From positions 1-14,044 of the forward strand of contig DAIOGN010000094.1 in the NCBI GenBank assembly GCA_036745245.1: 14,044 nucleotides of DNA. The letters are read 5' to 3'. Source of the DNA: DAIOGN01 sp036745245 (GTDB taxonomy: Bacteria > Zixibacteria > MSB-5A5 > JAUVRN01). The stretch's first letter is position 1. Each line of letters starts with the position of its first letter. Positions 5,555 through 12,433 of this stretch are shown here, piece after piece. A program made the position numbers and the translations under genes. Below the pieces are notes generated by a model that saw only the letters and a program-made list of their open reading frames with translations, made no database searches and was not told the origin of the DNA.

Positions 5555-6796
5555 ATGGTGAAACCCGATTCTGCCGGCACGCTGGAGGCCGCCCTGGGTG
5601 CGGGCGCCCGGCTGCCGGAGTGGCCGTTCTCCGAGCGGGCACTCACGCTCGAAAACAACATCCTCCGCGAGATCCTCAAGGTCACCGACATCCCGGGCGT
5701 CATCTCGTTTGCGGGCGGACTGCCCGCACCCGAGCTGTTCCCGTTCGACGGCATCATGCAGGCCACGCGCACGCTTATGGAGCATCGCGACGGAAACTCC
5801 CTGCAGTACTCACTGTCGCGTGGCACGCATGAGCTGCGGCGCTGGATTGCGGAGTACTGCTCCGGCGACGTCCCGATCACGGAAGAAGACGTACTGGTCA
5901 CGTCGGGGGCGCAGCAAGGCATCGACATTGTGGGCCGCGCCTTCCTCGAAGACGGCGATCGGGTGCTCACGGCACGCCCCACGTACGTGGGGCTGATTCA
6001 CGCGCTCAACTTCTACGGCGTCGACATGGTCACCTGCGGCACCGACGACGAGGGTCTCGATCCCGATGCGGTGGCCAAGGAGCTCTCTCGCAAGAGTGCC
6101 AAGCTCATCTACGTGGTCGCCACGTTCGACAATCCCACAGGGCGCACTCTCAGCCTGGAACGCCGCAAGCGCCTGCTCGAAGTGGCCGAGCACCATGGCG
6201 TGCCGGTGATCGACGACAACCCGTACGACGAAGTGTACTACCGCGGCACGGTACCGCCCTCGCTGCGGTTGCTCAACCCCGAGTGGGCCATCGAGCTGAA
6301 GACATTCTCGAAGATGATTTCTCCGGGGCTGCGCATCGGCTGGCTCATGGCGCCGCGACGCTTCATGCCCATTTTCGAACGCGTGAAGCAGTCCACCGAC
6401 CTGCACACCAACACGTTCTGCCAGCGCCTGATCCACCTGTTCTGCACGTCCGGGTTGCTCGAGCCGCATCTGGAGAAACTGCGCGCGGTGTACGGCCAGC
6501 GACTCAACTGCATGCTCGAGGCACTCGATGAGCACATGCCCAAGGGCCTCACCTGGACGCGGCCCGAGGGCGGTTTGTTCCTGTGGGTCACTCTGCCCGA
6601 CCACCTCGATGCCGAGCCGCTTCTGCATGAGGCCGTGCAGGAGAAAGTGGCGTTCGTGCCCGGCCGGCCGTTCTATCCCAAGGGCGAACAAGGCAATTGC
6701 TTCCGGTTGAACTTCTCCAATCAATCCGAGGAGAGAATCCGGGAAGGCGTGGCGAGGCTGGGGCGGATTCTTCACAAACAAAGGCTCTCCGGCTGA
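5555..6796 (+). CDS. Class I PLP-dependent aminotransferase (LysN / aromatic aminotransferase-like)
   Basis: This is a cytoplasmic fold-type I aminotransferase of 413 residues. Motifs are in family order: FAGGLPAPELFP (52-63), QYSLSRGTHELRRWIAEY (84-101), the phosphate-binding TSGAQQGIDI (117-126), NPTG with Asn193, VIDDNPYDEVYY (218-229), and Lys253 in TFSKMISPGLRIGW, which should bind PLP. A C-terminal Arg (NCFRLNFS) is positioned for the substrate carboxylate. The opening FAGGLP pattern is typical of the 2-aminoadipate / kynurenine / aromatic aminotransferase group. The substrate cannot be read from sequence. It has no MocR-type DNA-binding domain. AGGCGG lies 8 bases before ATG 5555. The gene ends 12 bases before the trp promoter; proximity to the trp operon makes an aromatic substrate possible but not shown. 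Confidence 0.92.
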   Translation: MVKPDSAGTLEAALGAGARLPEWPFSERALTLENNILREILKVTDIPGVISFAGGLPAPELFPFDGIMQATRTLMEHRDGNSLQYSLSRGTHELRRWIAEYCSGDVPITEEDVLVTSGAQQGIDIVGRAFLEDGDRVLTARPTYVGLIHALNFYGVDMVTCGTDDEGLDPDAVAKELSRKSAKLIYVVATFDNPTGRTLSLERRKRLLEVAEHHGVPVIDDNPYDEVYYRGTVPPSLRLLNPEWAIELKTFSKMISPGLRIGWLMAPRRFMPIFERVKQSTDLHTNTFCQRLIHLFCTSGLLEPHLEKLRAVYGQRLNCMLEALDEHMPKGLTWTRPEGGLFLWVTLPDHLDAEPLLHEAVQEKVAFVPGRPFYPKGEQGNCFRLNFSNQSEERIREGVARLGRILHKQRLSG

Positions 6797-6808
6797 AGTA
6801 TCGCCCGC

Positions 6809-6836
6809 TTGACGTTTTGAAAAAGCCTGGTATACT
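6809..6836 (+). promoter_or_regulatory. Promoter of the tryptophan operon
   Basis: TTGACG (6809-6814) is followed after 16 bases by TATACT (6831-6836), with TG one base before the -10 (TGGTATACT), making a strong extended -10 promoter. It begins 12 bases after the aminotransferase stop. The transcript should start near 6842-6844, only a few bases before the leader-peptide ATG at 6846. Confidence 0.8.
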
Positions 6837-6845
6837 ACAGGAACG

Positions 6846-6923
6846 ATGACCTCACACAACCAGCCGGCCTGCCACCGCGGCAACATCGACCGTTGGCGTC
6901 GCACCCAAAGGTGGGTGCCGTAG
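6846..6923 (+). CDS. trpL: Trp leader peptide controlling attenuation
   Basis: This 25-codon frame runs from ATG 6846 to TAG 6921-6923 and was found by reading the leader directly. It starts MTSHNQPACHRG and ends DRWRRTQRWVP, so Trp is at residues 17 and 23 (codons 6894-6896 and 6912-6914), a strong bias for so short a peptide. A ribosome waiting at Trp17 would cover segment 1 of the attenuator (6901-6906) and leave segment 2 (6910-6918) free. One that finishes translation would cover segment 2. AGGA (6839-6842) lies three bases before the ATG and is probably at or before the transcript start, so initiation may be nearly leaderless. It senses charged tRNA-Trp supply for the genes downstream. 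Confidence 0.85.
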   Translation: MTSHNQPACHRGNIDRWRRTQRWVP

Positions 6924-6990
6924 CACGGCTGCTCTTTTAGGGAGTTTGGGCCCACCATGCTGAAATTGGCACGGTGGGCCTTCTGATTTT
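6901..6990 (+). terminator. Trp attenuator with alternative hairpins and terminator
   Basis: Four segments can pair in mutually exclusive ways. Segments 1 and 2: GCACCC (6901-6906) with GGGTGC (6913-6918). Segments 2 and 3, antiterminator: GGTGGG (6910-6915) with CCCACC (6951-6956). Segments 3 and 4, terminator: GGCCCACC (6949-6956) with GGTGGGCC (6973-6980), extended by TGC/GCA after one mismatch and followed by TTCTGATTTT (6981-6990). A further small hairpin, GCCGT-AGC-ACGGC (6917-6929), includes the leader stop codon. The design is that of ribosome-mediated trp attenuation in enteric bacteria: stalling at Trp17 favours the antiterminator. The T tract ends four bases before the first structural gene. 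Confidence 0.88.
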
Positions 6991-6994
6991 AGGC

Positions 6995-7816
6995 ATGCGA
7001 TTCTGGAAATACTCGGTGCTCGGAAACACGTTCGTGGTGGTGCTCACGCGAAAATCGGTGCGCGCCGCCCACCTGGACTGGGTCGAAAAGCTCTGCCATC
7101 CGGTCACGGGCGTGGCGGCCGACGGCGTGGTGCTGATCCAGCCCGTGGGAATGAAAATGCACGTGTACAACGCCGACGGTGGACGGGCGGAAATTTCCGG
7201 GAACGGGGCGCGCTGCGCGGCGCGCCTGTTCTTCGACGCCACCCCGTCCGCGAAGGTGGCTCCACTGCGCGGCGACGCGGGGGTGATCCTGTGCCGCCGC
7301 ATGACCGGGCGTGCCATCAGCGTGTGCATTCCTCCGCCTAAATTCGCCGCCTCAGACGTTCCGGCTCGTGTAAAAACTGACGAGTTCTGGGGAGTGCCGC
7401 TTCGTCTGCCGACACCTTCCGGGAGGGGCGTCGTCGTGCACGCGCTTTCGGTGGGCAACCCGCAATGCGTTATCTGGAGCAAGGCCCTGCCCCGCGATTG
7501 GGAGGAACTGGGAAAGGCATTGCACGAGCATCCTGTCTTCCCTGAGCGATCCAATGTGGTGTTTGCACGCACACAACGAAAAGGCATCGACGTGAGAATC
7601 TGGGAACGCGGCGTGGGGCCCACGCAGGCCTCGGGCACGGGAGCGGCGGCCGCCGCCGTCGTGGGCGCCCGTCTCGGCCACACGGCGCGTCAGGTCAACG
7701 TGTTCATGGCCGGCGGCACCATGCGCGTGAACTGGCGGAAGGACGGGCACATCGAGCTGATCGCCCCCGCCGAGCTGATGGTAGAAGGCAACTGGCCGTG
7801 GCACGAACCGGGATGA
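6995..7816 (+). CDS. DapF-family (diaminopimelate epimerase) paralogue with both catalytic Cys replaced by Ser
   Basis: The 273-residue protein has the two-lobed DapF sequence throughout: MRFWKYSVLGNTFVVV, the Asp of GVAADGVVLI, YNADGGRAEISGNGARC, SVGNPQCVI, FPERSNVVF and WERGVGPTQASGTGA. DapF normally inverts diaminopimelate with two cysteines acting as acid and base, in the motifs CGNG and ACGxG. Here both are serine, Ser68 (ISGNGARC) and Ser213 (QASGTGA). GND is GNT. Substrate-contact residues such as Asn155, Asn187, Glu204 and Arg205 remain. Normal epimerase chemistry is doubtful. ATG 6995 fits the DapF N-terminus; an earlier GTG at 6974 lies in the terminator stem. It is the first gene after the Trp attenuator and overlaps trpE by four bases (ATGA), so its role is probably tied to tryptophan synthesis, but that role is unknown. 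Confidence 0.88.
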   Translation: MRFWKYSVLGNTFVVVLTRKSVRAAHLDWVEKLCHPVTGVAADGVVLIQPVGMKMHVYNADGGRAEISGNGARCAARLFFDATPSAKVAPLRGDAGVILCRRMTGRAISVCIPPPKFAASDVPARVKTDEFWGVPLRLPTPSGRGVVVHALSVGNPQCVIWSKALPRDWEELGKALHEHPVFPERSNVVFARTQRKGIDVRIWERGVGPTQASGTGAAAAAVVGARLGHTARQVNVFMAGGTMRVNWRKDGHIELIAPAELMVEGNWPWHEPG

Positions 7817-9267
7817 CGGATCTTCGCTTTCCACCGTATCGCGAGGCACGCAAGCTCGCCTCGCGCGGCAACCTGGTGCCGCTTGTGGCCACGCTGCCCG
7901 CCGATCTGGAGACGCCCGTGGGCGTGTTCATGAAACTGCGTTCTCGCGCGCGCTGTGGATTTCTCCTGGAGAGCGTGGAGGGCGGACTTCAGAGCGCGCG
8001 CTACTCCTTTGCGGGCGTCGATCCCATGACGATGTTGTCGGGTTCGGGCGACCGCTACGAGTTGCGCACGCGCTCCGGCGTGCGCCGGCTTTCAGGCGAT
8101 CCATACGAACTGGTGCGCAGGCTCACGGAGAACCTGCACCCCGTGCCGGTGCCGGGGCTGCCGCGCTTTGCGGGCGGCGCGGTAGGGATGTTCGGCTACG
8201 ACGTGTCGCGCCGGCGCGAGCGCATCGCCGAGGCGCGCCAGGACGACCTGCACCTCCCCGAGGTGTGGCTGGGCTGGTACGACACGATCTTTGCCATGGA
8301 TCACGTGCAGCATCAACTGCTGGTGATCGCCCACTGGAATACGCAGGATAAGGGACAGCGCGGCTATGATGCGGCTGTGGCACGCGCCACGGCACAGGCC
8401 AGGAAACTCCAACGGCGCCTGTTGAAGCAGCCTACCATGCGCGCGGCGTCGCGCACGCGCAACTTTACGGCCAACAACTTCGAAAGGGCGGTGCGCAAGG
8501 CGCAGGAGTACATCGGCGCAGGCGACATTTTTCAGGTGGTGCTGTCGCAGCGTTTCAGTTCCCGCTTTGAGGGCGATCCCTTCCAGGTGTATCGACGGCT
8601 TCGCCGCATCAATCCGTCGCCTTACCTGTACTATCTCGATTGTGGCTCGTTTCAATTGGCCGGTTCGTCCCCCGAAACCCTGGTGCGCGTGGAAGGGCGA
8701 ACGCTCACACTCTGCCCTATCGCCGGCACACGACCGCGCGGGCGCACCCGGGATGAGGATGCCCGATTGGAGGAGGAGTTGCTCGCCGATCCCAAGGAGC
8801 GCGCCGAGCACCTCATGCTGGTCGACCTGGCGCGCAACGATGCCGGGCGCGTCTGCTCGACAGGCGAGGTGCGGCTCTCGGAGTTCTGCAGAGTGGAGCG
8901 CTATTCGCACGTCATGCACATTGTGTCGCGCGTGGGTGGAACGCTGGGGCCATCTCACGACGCTCTCGACGCGCTGGCCGCCTGTTCGCCTGCGGGCACC
9001 GTCACGGGAGCCCCCAAGGTGCGCGCCATGCAGATCATCTCCGAGCTGGAGACGTCGGGCCGCGGTCCGTACGCCGGAGCCGCAGGGTACTTCGACTATT
9101 TCGGGAATCTCGACATGTGCATCGCAATTCGCACGCTGGTGTTTGCCAAAGGCCGTGTGCACGCGCAGGCCGGTGCGGGCGTGGTGGCCGACTCGGTGCC
9201 CGCGCGCGAGGAGGAGGAAACTCGCAACAAGGCCGGAGCGCTGCTTCTGGCGCTGGCGCAGGATTAG
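7813..9267 (+). CDS. trpE: Anthranilate synthase component I
   Basis: TrpE converts chorismate to anthranilate using ammonia supplied by TrpG, the first step of tryptophan synthesis. The 484-residue protein has the N-terminal regulatory part with ETPVGVFMKL (33-42) and LLES (51-54), the family's Trp feedback site. The chorismate-binding domain follows: GDIFQVVLSQRF (237-248), SSPETLVRVEGR (285-296), PIAGTRPRG (302-310), LMLVDLARND (334-343), SHVMHIVSRV (365-374), PAGTVTGAPKVRAM (393-406) and AGAGVVADSVP (453-463). All expected motifs are intact. ATG 7813 overlaps the DapF-like stop as ATGA, implying translational coupling. The C-terminal codons GCGCTGGCGCAGGAT recur twice in the following spacer. 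Confidence 0.96.
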   Translation: MTDLRFPPYREARKLASRGNLVPLVATLPADLETPVGVFMKLRSRARCGFLLESVEGGLQSARYSFAGVDPMTMLSGSGDRYELRTRSGVRRLSGDPYELVRRLTENLHPVPVPGLPRFAGGAVGMFGYDVSRRRERIAEARQDDLHLPEVWLGWYDTIFAMDHVQHQLLVIAHWNTQDKGQRGYDAAVARATAQARKLQRRLLKQPTMRAASRTRNFTANNFERAVRKAQEYIGAGDIFQVVLSQRFSSRFEGDPFQVYRRLRRINPSPYLYYLDCGSFQLAGSSPETLVRVEGRTLTLCPIAGTRPRGRTRDEDARLEEELLADPKERAEHLMLVDLARNDAGRVCSTGEVRLSEFCRVERYSHVMHIVSRVGGTLGPSHDALDALAACSPAGTVTGAPKVRAMQIISELETSGRGPYAGAAGYFDYFGNLDMCIAIRTLVFAKGRVHAQAGAGVVADSVPAREEEETRNKAGALLLALAQD

Positions 9268-9371
9268 TCCCATGATGCTGGAACAGAACTGATGCCATAC
9301 CATGGGCACGGGACGGATCCGATGGCGCCGTCACAGGATCGACACTATGACGCCGACGCAGGATGGGTAGG
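9268..9371 (+). repeat. trpE-trpG spacer with diverged copies of the trpE 3' end
   Basis: GCGCTGGCGCAGGAT closes trpE (9250-9264). Related strings occur at 9325-9339 (GCGCCGTCACAGGAT) and 9350-9364 (ACGCCGACGCAGGAT), the latter two as a 25-base-spaced tandem repeat with ATG in front. The spacer can also be read as two tiny frames, ATG 9272 to TGA 9292 and ATG 9292 to TGA 9375. Their stops overlap the next ATG, including that of trpG at 9372. These could relay ribosomes from trpE to trpG. No independent evidence that they are expressed. Confidence 0.45.
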
Positions 9372-9983
9372 ATGACGACTGCGGACCGGATCGTCATGAT
9401 CGACAACTACGATTCCTTCACCTACAACCTGGTGCAGTACCTGGGCGAGTTGGGCGTGGACGTAAGCGTGTTTCGCAATGATGAAATCACCTGTGAGGCC
9501 GTCGAGGCTTCGAAGCCTCTGGCGGTGGTGATCTCTCCCGGACCCGGGCGGCCCGCCGAGTCAGGAATCACGCCCGAGGTGGTGCGAACGCTTTCTGGCC
9601 GGCTCCCCATTCTGGGTGTGTGCCTGGGGCATCAGGCGATCGGCGAAGTCTTTGGCGGCTCCATTGTACGGGCCGGGCGGCTCATGCACGGCAAGACGTC
9701 CATGGTCACGCACTACGGACACGCGCTGTTTGCAGGCATCGATTCCCCGTTCGAGGCCACGCGGTACCACTCGCTGGTGGTGGCGAAAGACCGGGTGCCT
9801 GCCCAGCTCGAGATCACCGCGCACAGCGACGACGGCGAAATCATGGGACTGTCGCACAAGATGCACCCCACGCATGGCGTGCAGTTTCATCCCGAGTCGA
9901 TTCTCACACTCTCCGGAAAGCAGATCCTGGCCAACTTCCTGCGCCTGGCGCGGGCGTTTCGCGCACCCGGTCCAGATGCTTAA
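9372..9983 (+). CDS. trpG: Anthranilate synthase component II, glutamine amidotransferase
   Basis: TrpG hydrolyses glutamine and passes ammonia to TrpE. The 203-residue class I amidotransferase begins RIVMIDNYDSFTYNLVQYL, carries the oxyanion region SPGPGRP (55-61), the nucleophile Cys84 (LGVCLGHQAIGEVFGG), HGKTS (106-110) and the catalytic His173 and Glu175 (HGVQFHPESI). It is complete. ATG 9372 is preferred because AGGA (9360-9363) is 8 bases upstream; ATG 9363, three codons earlier, is the alternative. It is separated from trpE by 104 bases, the largest gap in the operon, and overlaps the trpD start by eight bases. Confidence 0.95.
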   Translation: MTTADRIVMIDNYDSFTYNLVQYLGELGVDVSVFRNDEITCEAVEASKPLAVVISPGPGRPAESGITPEVVRTLSGRLPILGVCLGHQAIGEVFGGSIVRAGRLMHGKTSMVTHYGHALFAGIDSPFEATRYHSLVVAKDRVPAQLEITAHSDDGEIMGLSHKMHPTHGVQFHPESILTLSGKQILANFLRLARAFRAPGPDA

Positions 9984-10356
9984 GCCGTTCATCGCTCATC
10001 TGGCGGAGCGGCGGGACCTGTCGGAGGCCGCCGCCTTCGACGCCATGCACATCATCATGAGCGGCCAGGCCACCCCCGCGCAAATCGCCGGCTTCCTCGT
10101 GGCGCTGCGCCAGAAGGGGGAGTCGGAGACGGAACTGCTCGGGTTCGTGCGCTGCCTGAGAAGCCACGTCGTTCCGCTCGAACATAGTGAGAACGGCCTG
10201 GTGGACACCTGCGGCACAGGCGGCGACGGGTCCGGCACCTTGAATGTGTCCACGGCCGCCGCCGTGGTGGCCGCCGCGTGCGGCGTGCGTGTGGCCAAAC
10301 ACGGGAACCGTTCCGTATCGTCGCGTTGCGGCTCGGCGGATCTGCTCGAGGCGTGA
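9976..10356 (+). CDS. trpD: Anthranilate phosphoribosyltransferase, N-terminal part, ended by in-frame TGA
   Basis: TrpD joins anthranilate to phosphoribosyl pyrophosphate. This 126-residue part contains the helical small domain (about 1-70) and the start of the catalytic domain: DTCGTGGDGSGTLNVST (77-93, phosphoribosyl pyrophosphate loop) and VAKHGNRSVSSRCGSADLLEA (106-126). A TGA at 10354-10356 then stops it where the family reads LEALGVKLDL. The rest of trpD continues in the same frame, so this is a single in-frame stop and not a frameshift. The codons TGA AGC replace the usual Leu-Gly. They form a seven-base tandem, GCGTGAA twice (10351-10364), which suggests a local copying event or a sequence error. 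ATG 9976 overlaps the trpG end. Confidence 0.85.
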   Translation: MLKPFIAHLAERRDLSEAAAFDAMHIIMSGQATPAQIAGFLVALRQKGESETELLGFVRCLRSHVVPLEHSENGLVDTCGTGGDGSGTLNVSTAAAVVAAACGVRVAKHGNRSVSSRCGSADLLEA

Positions 10357-10359
10357 AGC

Positions 10360-11007
10360 GTGAAGCTGGACCTCACTCCCGTCGAAGCGGCGCGCTGCCT
10401 CAAGTCGTGCGGGATCACGTTTCTGTTTGCTCCGCTGTACCACCCCGCCATGAAGCACGCGGCCGCACCGCGCCGCGAGCTGGGGCTGCGCACGGTGTTC
10501 AACCTCATGGGCCCGCTCACCAATCCGGCCGGCGTGCGACGCCAGGTGATGGGAGTGTTTCATCAAGACTGGGTGGAACCCGTAGCTCGCGTGTTAGCGC
10601 GGCTTGAAGTGGAGCATGCCCTCGTCGTGGCCAGCCATGACGGGCTCGACGAGATCTCGCCGGCCGCTCCCACACGCGTGTGCGAAGTGAAGGGCGACTC
10701 CGTGCGCACGTACGATGTCACGCCGGAGGAACTGGACGTTCCCCGGCAGTCGCTGGAAAGCATCCGTGGCGGCGACGCCGCCGCCAATTCTGAAGCGCTG
10801 CGCACCATCCTCGGTGGGCAGCCGCACGCAGGCGCACATGCCGTGGCGCTCAACGCCGGGGCGGCGCTGTACGTCGCCGGCCTCGCACCTACGATGCGTG
10901 ACGGCGTGAATGATGCGCGAGATATGCTCGCCAGTGGCACGGCCTGGAGTAAGCTCGAGAGATGGGCTGCGTGGACGCAGGCCCAGCAACCCACGGGCGC
11001 CGCCTGA
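10360..11007 (+). CDS. trpD: Anthranilate phosphoribosyltransferase, C-terminal part, possible restart
   Basis: This is the remaining 215 residues of TrpD, in the same frame as the N-terminal part. It is well preserved: VKLDLTPVEAARCL, FLFAPLYHPAMKHAAAPRRELGLRT-like substrate region, FNLMGPLTNPAG, HDGLDEIS, GGDAAANSEALR and LNAGAALYVAG. GTG 10360 lies one codon after the stop and eight bases after GAGG (10348-10351), so ribosomes ending at the TGA could restart here and yield a two-piece enzyme. Whole trpD (9976-11007) would be 343 residues with the stop read through, the normal length. Options are a recent nonsense mutation, a sequencing or assembly error, readthrough, or a real split enzyme. 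Conservation on both sides argues against an old pseudogene. Confidence 0.82.
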   Translation: MKLDLTPVEAARCLKSCGITFLFAPLYHPAMKHAAAPRRELGLRTVFNLMGPLTNPAGVRRQVMGVFHQDWVEPVARVLARLEVEHALVVASHDGLDEISPAAPTRVCEVKGDSVRTYDVTPEELDVPRQSLESIRGGDAAANSEALRTILGGQPHAGAHAVALNAGAALYVAGLAPTMRDGVNDARDMLASGTAWSKLERWAAWTQAQQPTGAA

Positions 11008-11013
11008 TTCCAC

Positions 11014-11802
11014 ATGGGCTCGCGTATTCTTGAAGAGATCTTCGCCGCGCGCAGACAGCGCGTGAGTGAGGCTCAGTCGCAGGTATCGCTGGCAACACTG
11101 AAGGCTCGTGCACGCGAGGCTCAACCGGCGCGCGATTTCGTGAAGGCCCTGGCCGATCCGGGTCTGGCACTCATCGCCGAAGTGAAGAAGGCTTCTCCGT
11201 CGAAGGGCGTGCTGAGTACGCGATTCGATCCCGTGGCCCTCGCCACCGCCTATGCCGCGGGCGGAGCAGCGGCCATCTCCGTGGTCACAGAACCCGACTT
11301 CTTTCAGGGCGAACTCGAATGGCTGCGCACCATCCGGACGTCGTGCCCATGCCCGTTGTTGCGCAAGGATTTCATCTTCTCACCGTATCAGGTGTGGGAG
11401 TCGAGAGCGGCGGGCGCCGATGCCATTTTGCTCATCCTCGCGATGCTGAACGACGACGACCTGAAAACCCTCGTGGCCGAGGCCAAAACGGCCGGGCTTG
11501 CGTGTCTGCTGGAGGTACACGACGAGGCAGAGGCGGAGCGCGCTGCGCGATTGCATCCCGTGCTGGTGGGCGTGAACAATCGCGACCTTCAAACGTTCGA
11601 TGTGCGCATCGAGACTTCTGAAAAACTTGTTCCACTTCTCCCGCTGGGGTCCCTGTGGGTGTCTGAGAGCGGCATCTTCACGCACGAGGATTGCGTGCGG
11701 CTGGCAAAGAGAGGCTTCAAGGCGTTTCTGGTGGGGGAGGCGCTTGTCACCGACAGCGATCCCACCGCTCGGCTGCGCGCACTGAGAGGTGCGTCTGCTT
11801 AG
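11014..11802 (+). CDS. trpC: Indole-3-glycerol phosphate synthase
   Basis: TrpC closes the indole ring of carboxyphenylamino-deoxyribulose phosphate, releasing CO2 and water. The 262-residue protein is a TIM barrel with the full active-site set: Glu56 and Lys58 in IAEVKKASPSKG, Lys118 in LLRKDF, Glu167 in LLEVHD, Asn188/Asn189 in GVNNRDL, and Ser217 to Gly220 in VSESG. It is a monofunctional form; TrpF is encoded separately next. The start lies six bases after the trpD stop. The last 14 bases overlap trpF, so the two are likely translated as a coupled pair. Confidence 0.96.
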   Translation: MGSRILEEIFAARRQRVSEAQSQVSLATLKARAREAQPARDFVKALADPGLALIAEVKKASPSKGVLSTRFDPVALATAYAAGGAAAISVVTEPDFFQGELEWLRTIRTSCPCPLLRKDFIFSPYQVWESRAAGADAILLILAMLNDDDLKTLVAEAKTAGLACLLEVHDEAEAERAARLHPVLVGVNNRDLQTFDVRIETSEKLVPLLPLGSLWVSESGIFTHEDCVRLAKRGFKAFLVGEALVTDSDPTARLRALRGASA

Positions 11803-12433
11803 CATCAAGATGTGCGGCATGACGCGCCGGCAGGATGTTCTGGAGGCGGTGCGCCTGGGCGCCGACGCGATTGGCGTAGTTCTGTATGAACCAAGCCCCA
11901 GATACGTCACACCGGAGGCGGCGCGGCTGCTTGTGGCGGACCTGCCCGACCATGTGGAACGTGTGGGCGTATTCGTCTCGGCCACGGTCGACCAGATTGC
12001 CGCGGCCGTAAAGATCGCCGCGCTCTCTTCGGTGCAACTGTACACTGGACCCTCACGGCAGGAACTGGAGCTGGCGGGCTGTACGGTGCCCATCATCCGC
12101 GCGCTGAAGGCCGACGCCGGGCTGGCCGAGGCGCTGGCTCAGTGCGCCGACGAGGCTGTGCTGCTGGATGCGCCGGCGGGCGTTCTCCCGGGTGGCACCG
12201 GCAAGACCTGGGACTGGAGCCTGCTCGACCACGTGTCGCGCCCGCGCTATCTTATGCTGGCAGGTGGACTGCACGCAGGAAATGTGCACGAAGCCGTCAT
12301 GCGCGCTCGGCCCGACGCTGTGGATGTGTCCTCAGGTATCGAGTCGTCACCGGGCGTGAAGGATGGGGCACGGATGGCCGCCTTCGTTGCGGCATGCGCT
12401 CCGTTTCGCAACAAGGCACAGGAGGTGCGGTGA
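11789..12433 (+). CDS. trpF: Phosphoribosylanthranilate isomerase
   Basis: TrpF rearranges phosphoribosylanthranilate, the step between TrpD and TrpC. The 214-residue barrel has the catalytic Cys9 in SIKMCGMT and Asp127 in VLLDAP, followed by the phosphate-binding GGTGKTWDW (135-143) and the glycine-rich LAGGLHAGNV and DVSSGIESSPG near the C-terminus. The strand normally reading VQLHG is VQLYTG here, a small departure. GTG 11789 is the chosen start because the next ATG (11810) would remove the conserved IK before the catalytic Cys. The gene overlaps trpC by 14 bases and trpB by four bases. Confidence 0.95.
   Translation: MRLLSIKMCGMTRRQDVLEAVRLGADAIGVVLYEPSPRYVTPEAARLLVADLPDHVERVGVFVSATVDQIAAAVKIAALSSVQLYTGPSRQELELAGCTVPIIRALKADAGLAEALAQCADEAVLLDAPAGVLPGGTGKTWDWSLLDHVSRPRYLMLAGGLHAGNVHEAVMRARPDAVDVSSGIESSPGVKDGARMAAFVAACAPFRNKAQEVR

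Noticed and set aside
5810..6958. 382-codon open frame on the minus strand
   Set aside because: Antisense to the aminotransferase and to the trp leader; no recognisable domain and shadow-type composition.
6974..6994. GTG 6974 as the start of the DapF-like gene
   Set aside because: It lies inside the 3' arm of the attenuator terminator and adds residues not found at DapF N-termini; ATG 6995 fits the family.
8092..9309. 405-codon open frame on the minus strand
   Set aside because: Antisense to trpE, which is complete and well conserved.
10354..10356. TGA in trpD read as selenocysteine or as a sense codon
   Set aside because: TGA ends dinB, lexA-operon and trp genes normally here, the family has Leu at this site and not Cys, and no dedicated stem-loop is evident after it.
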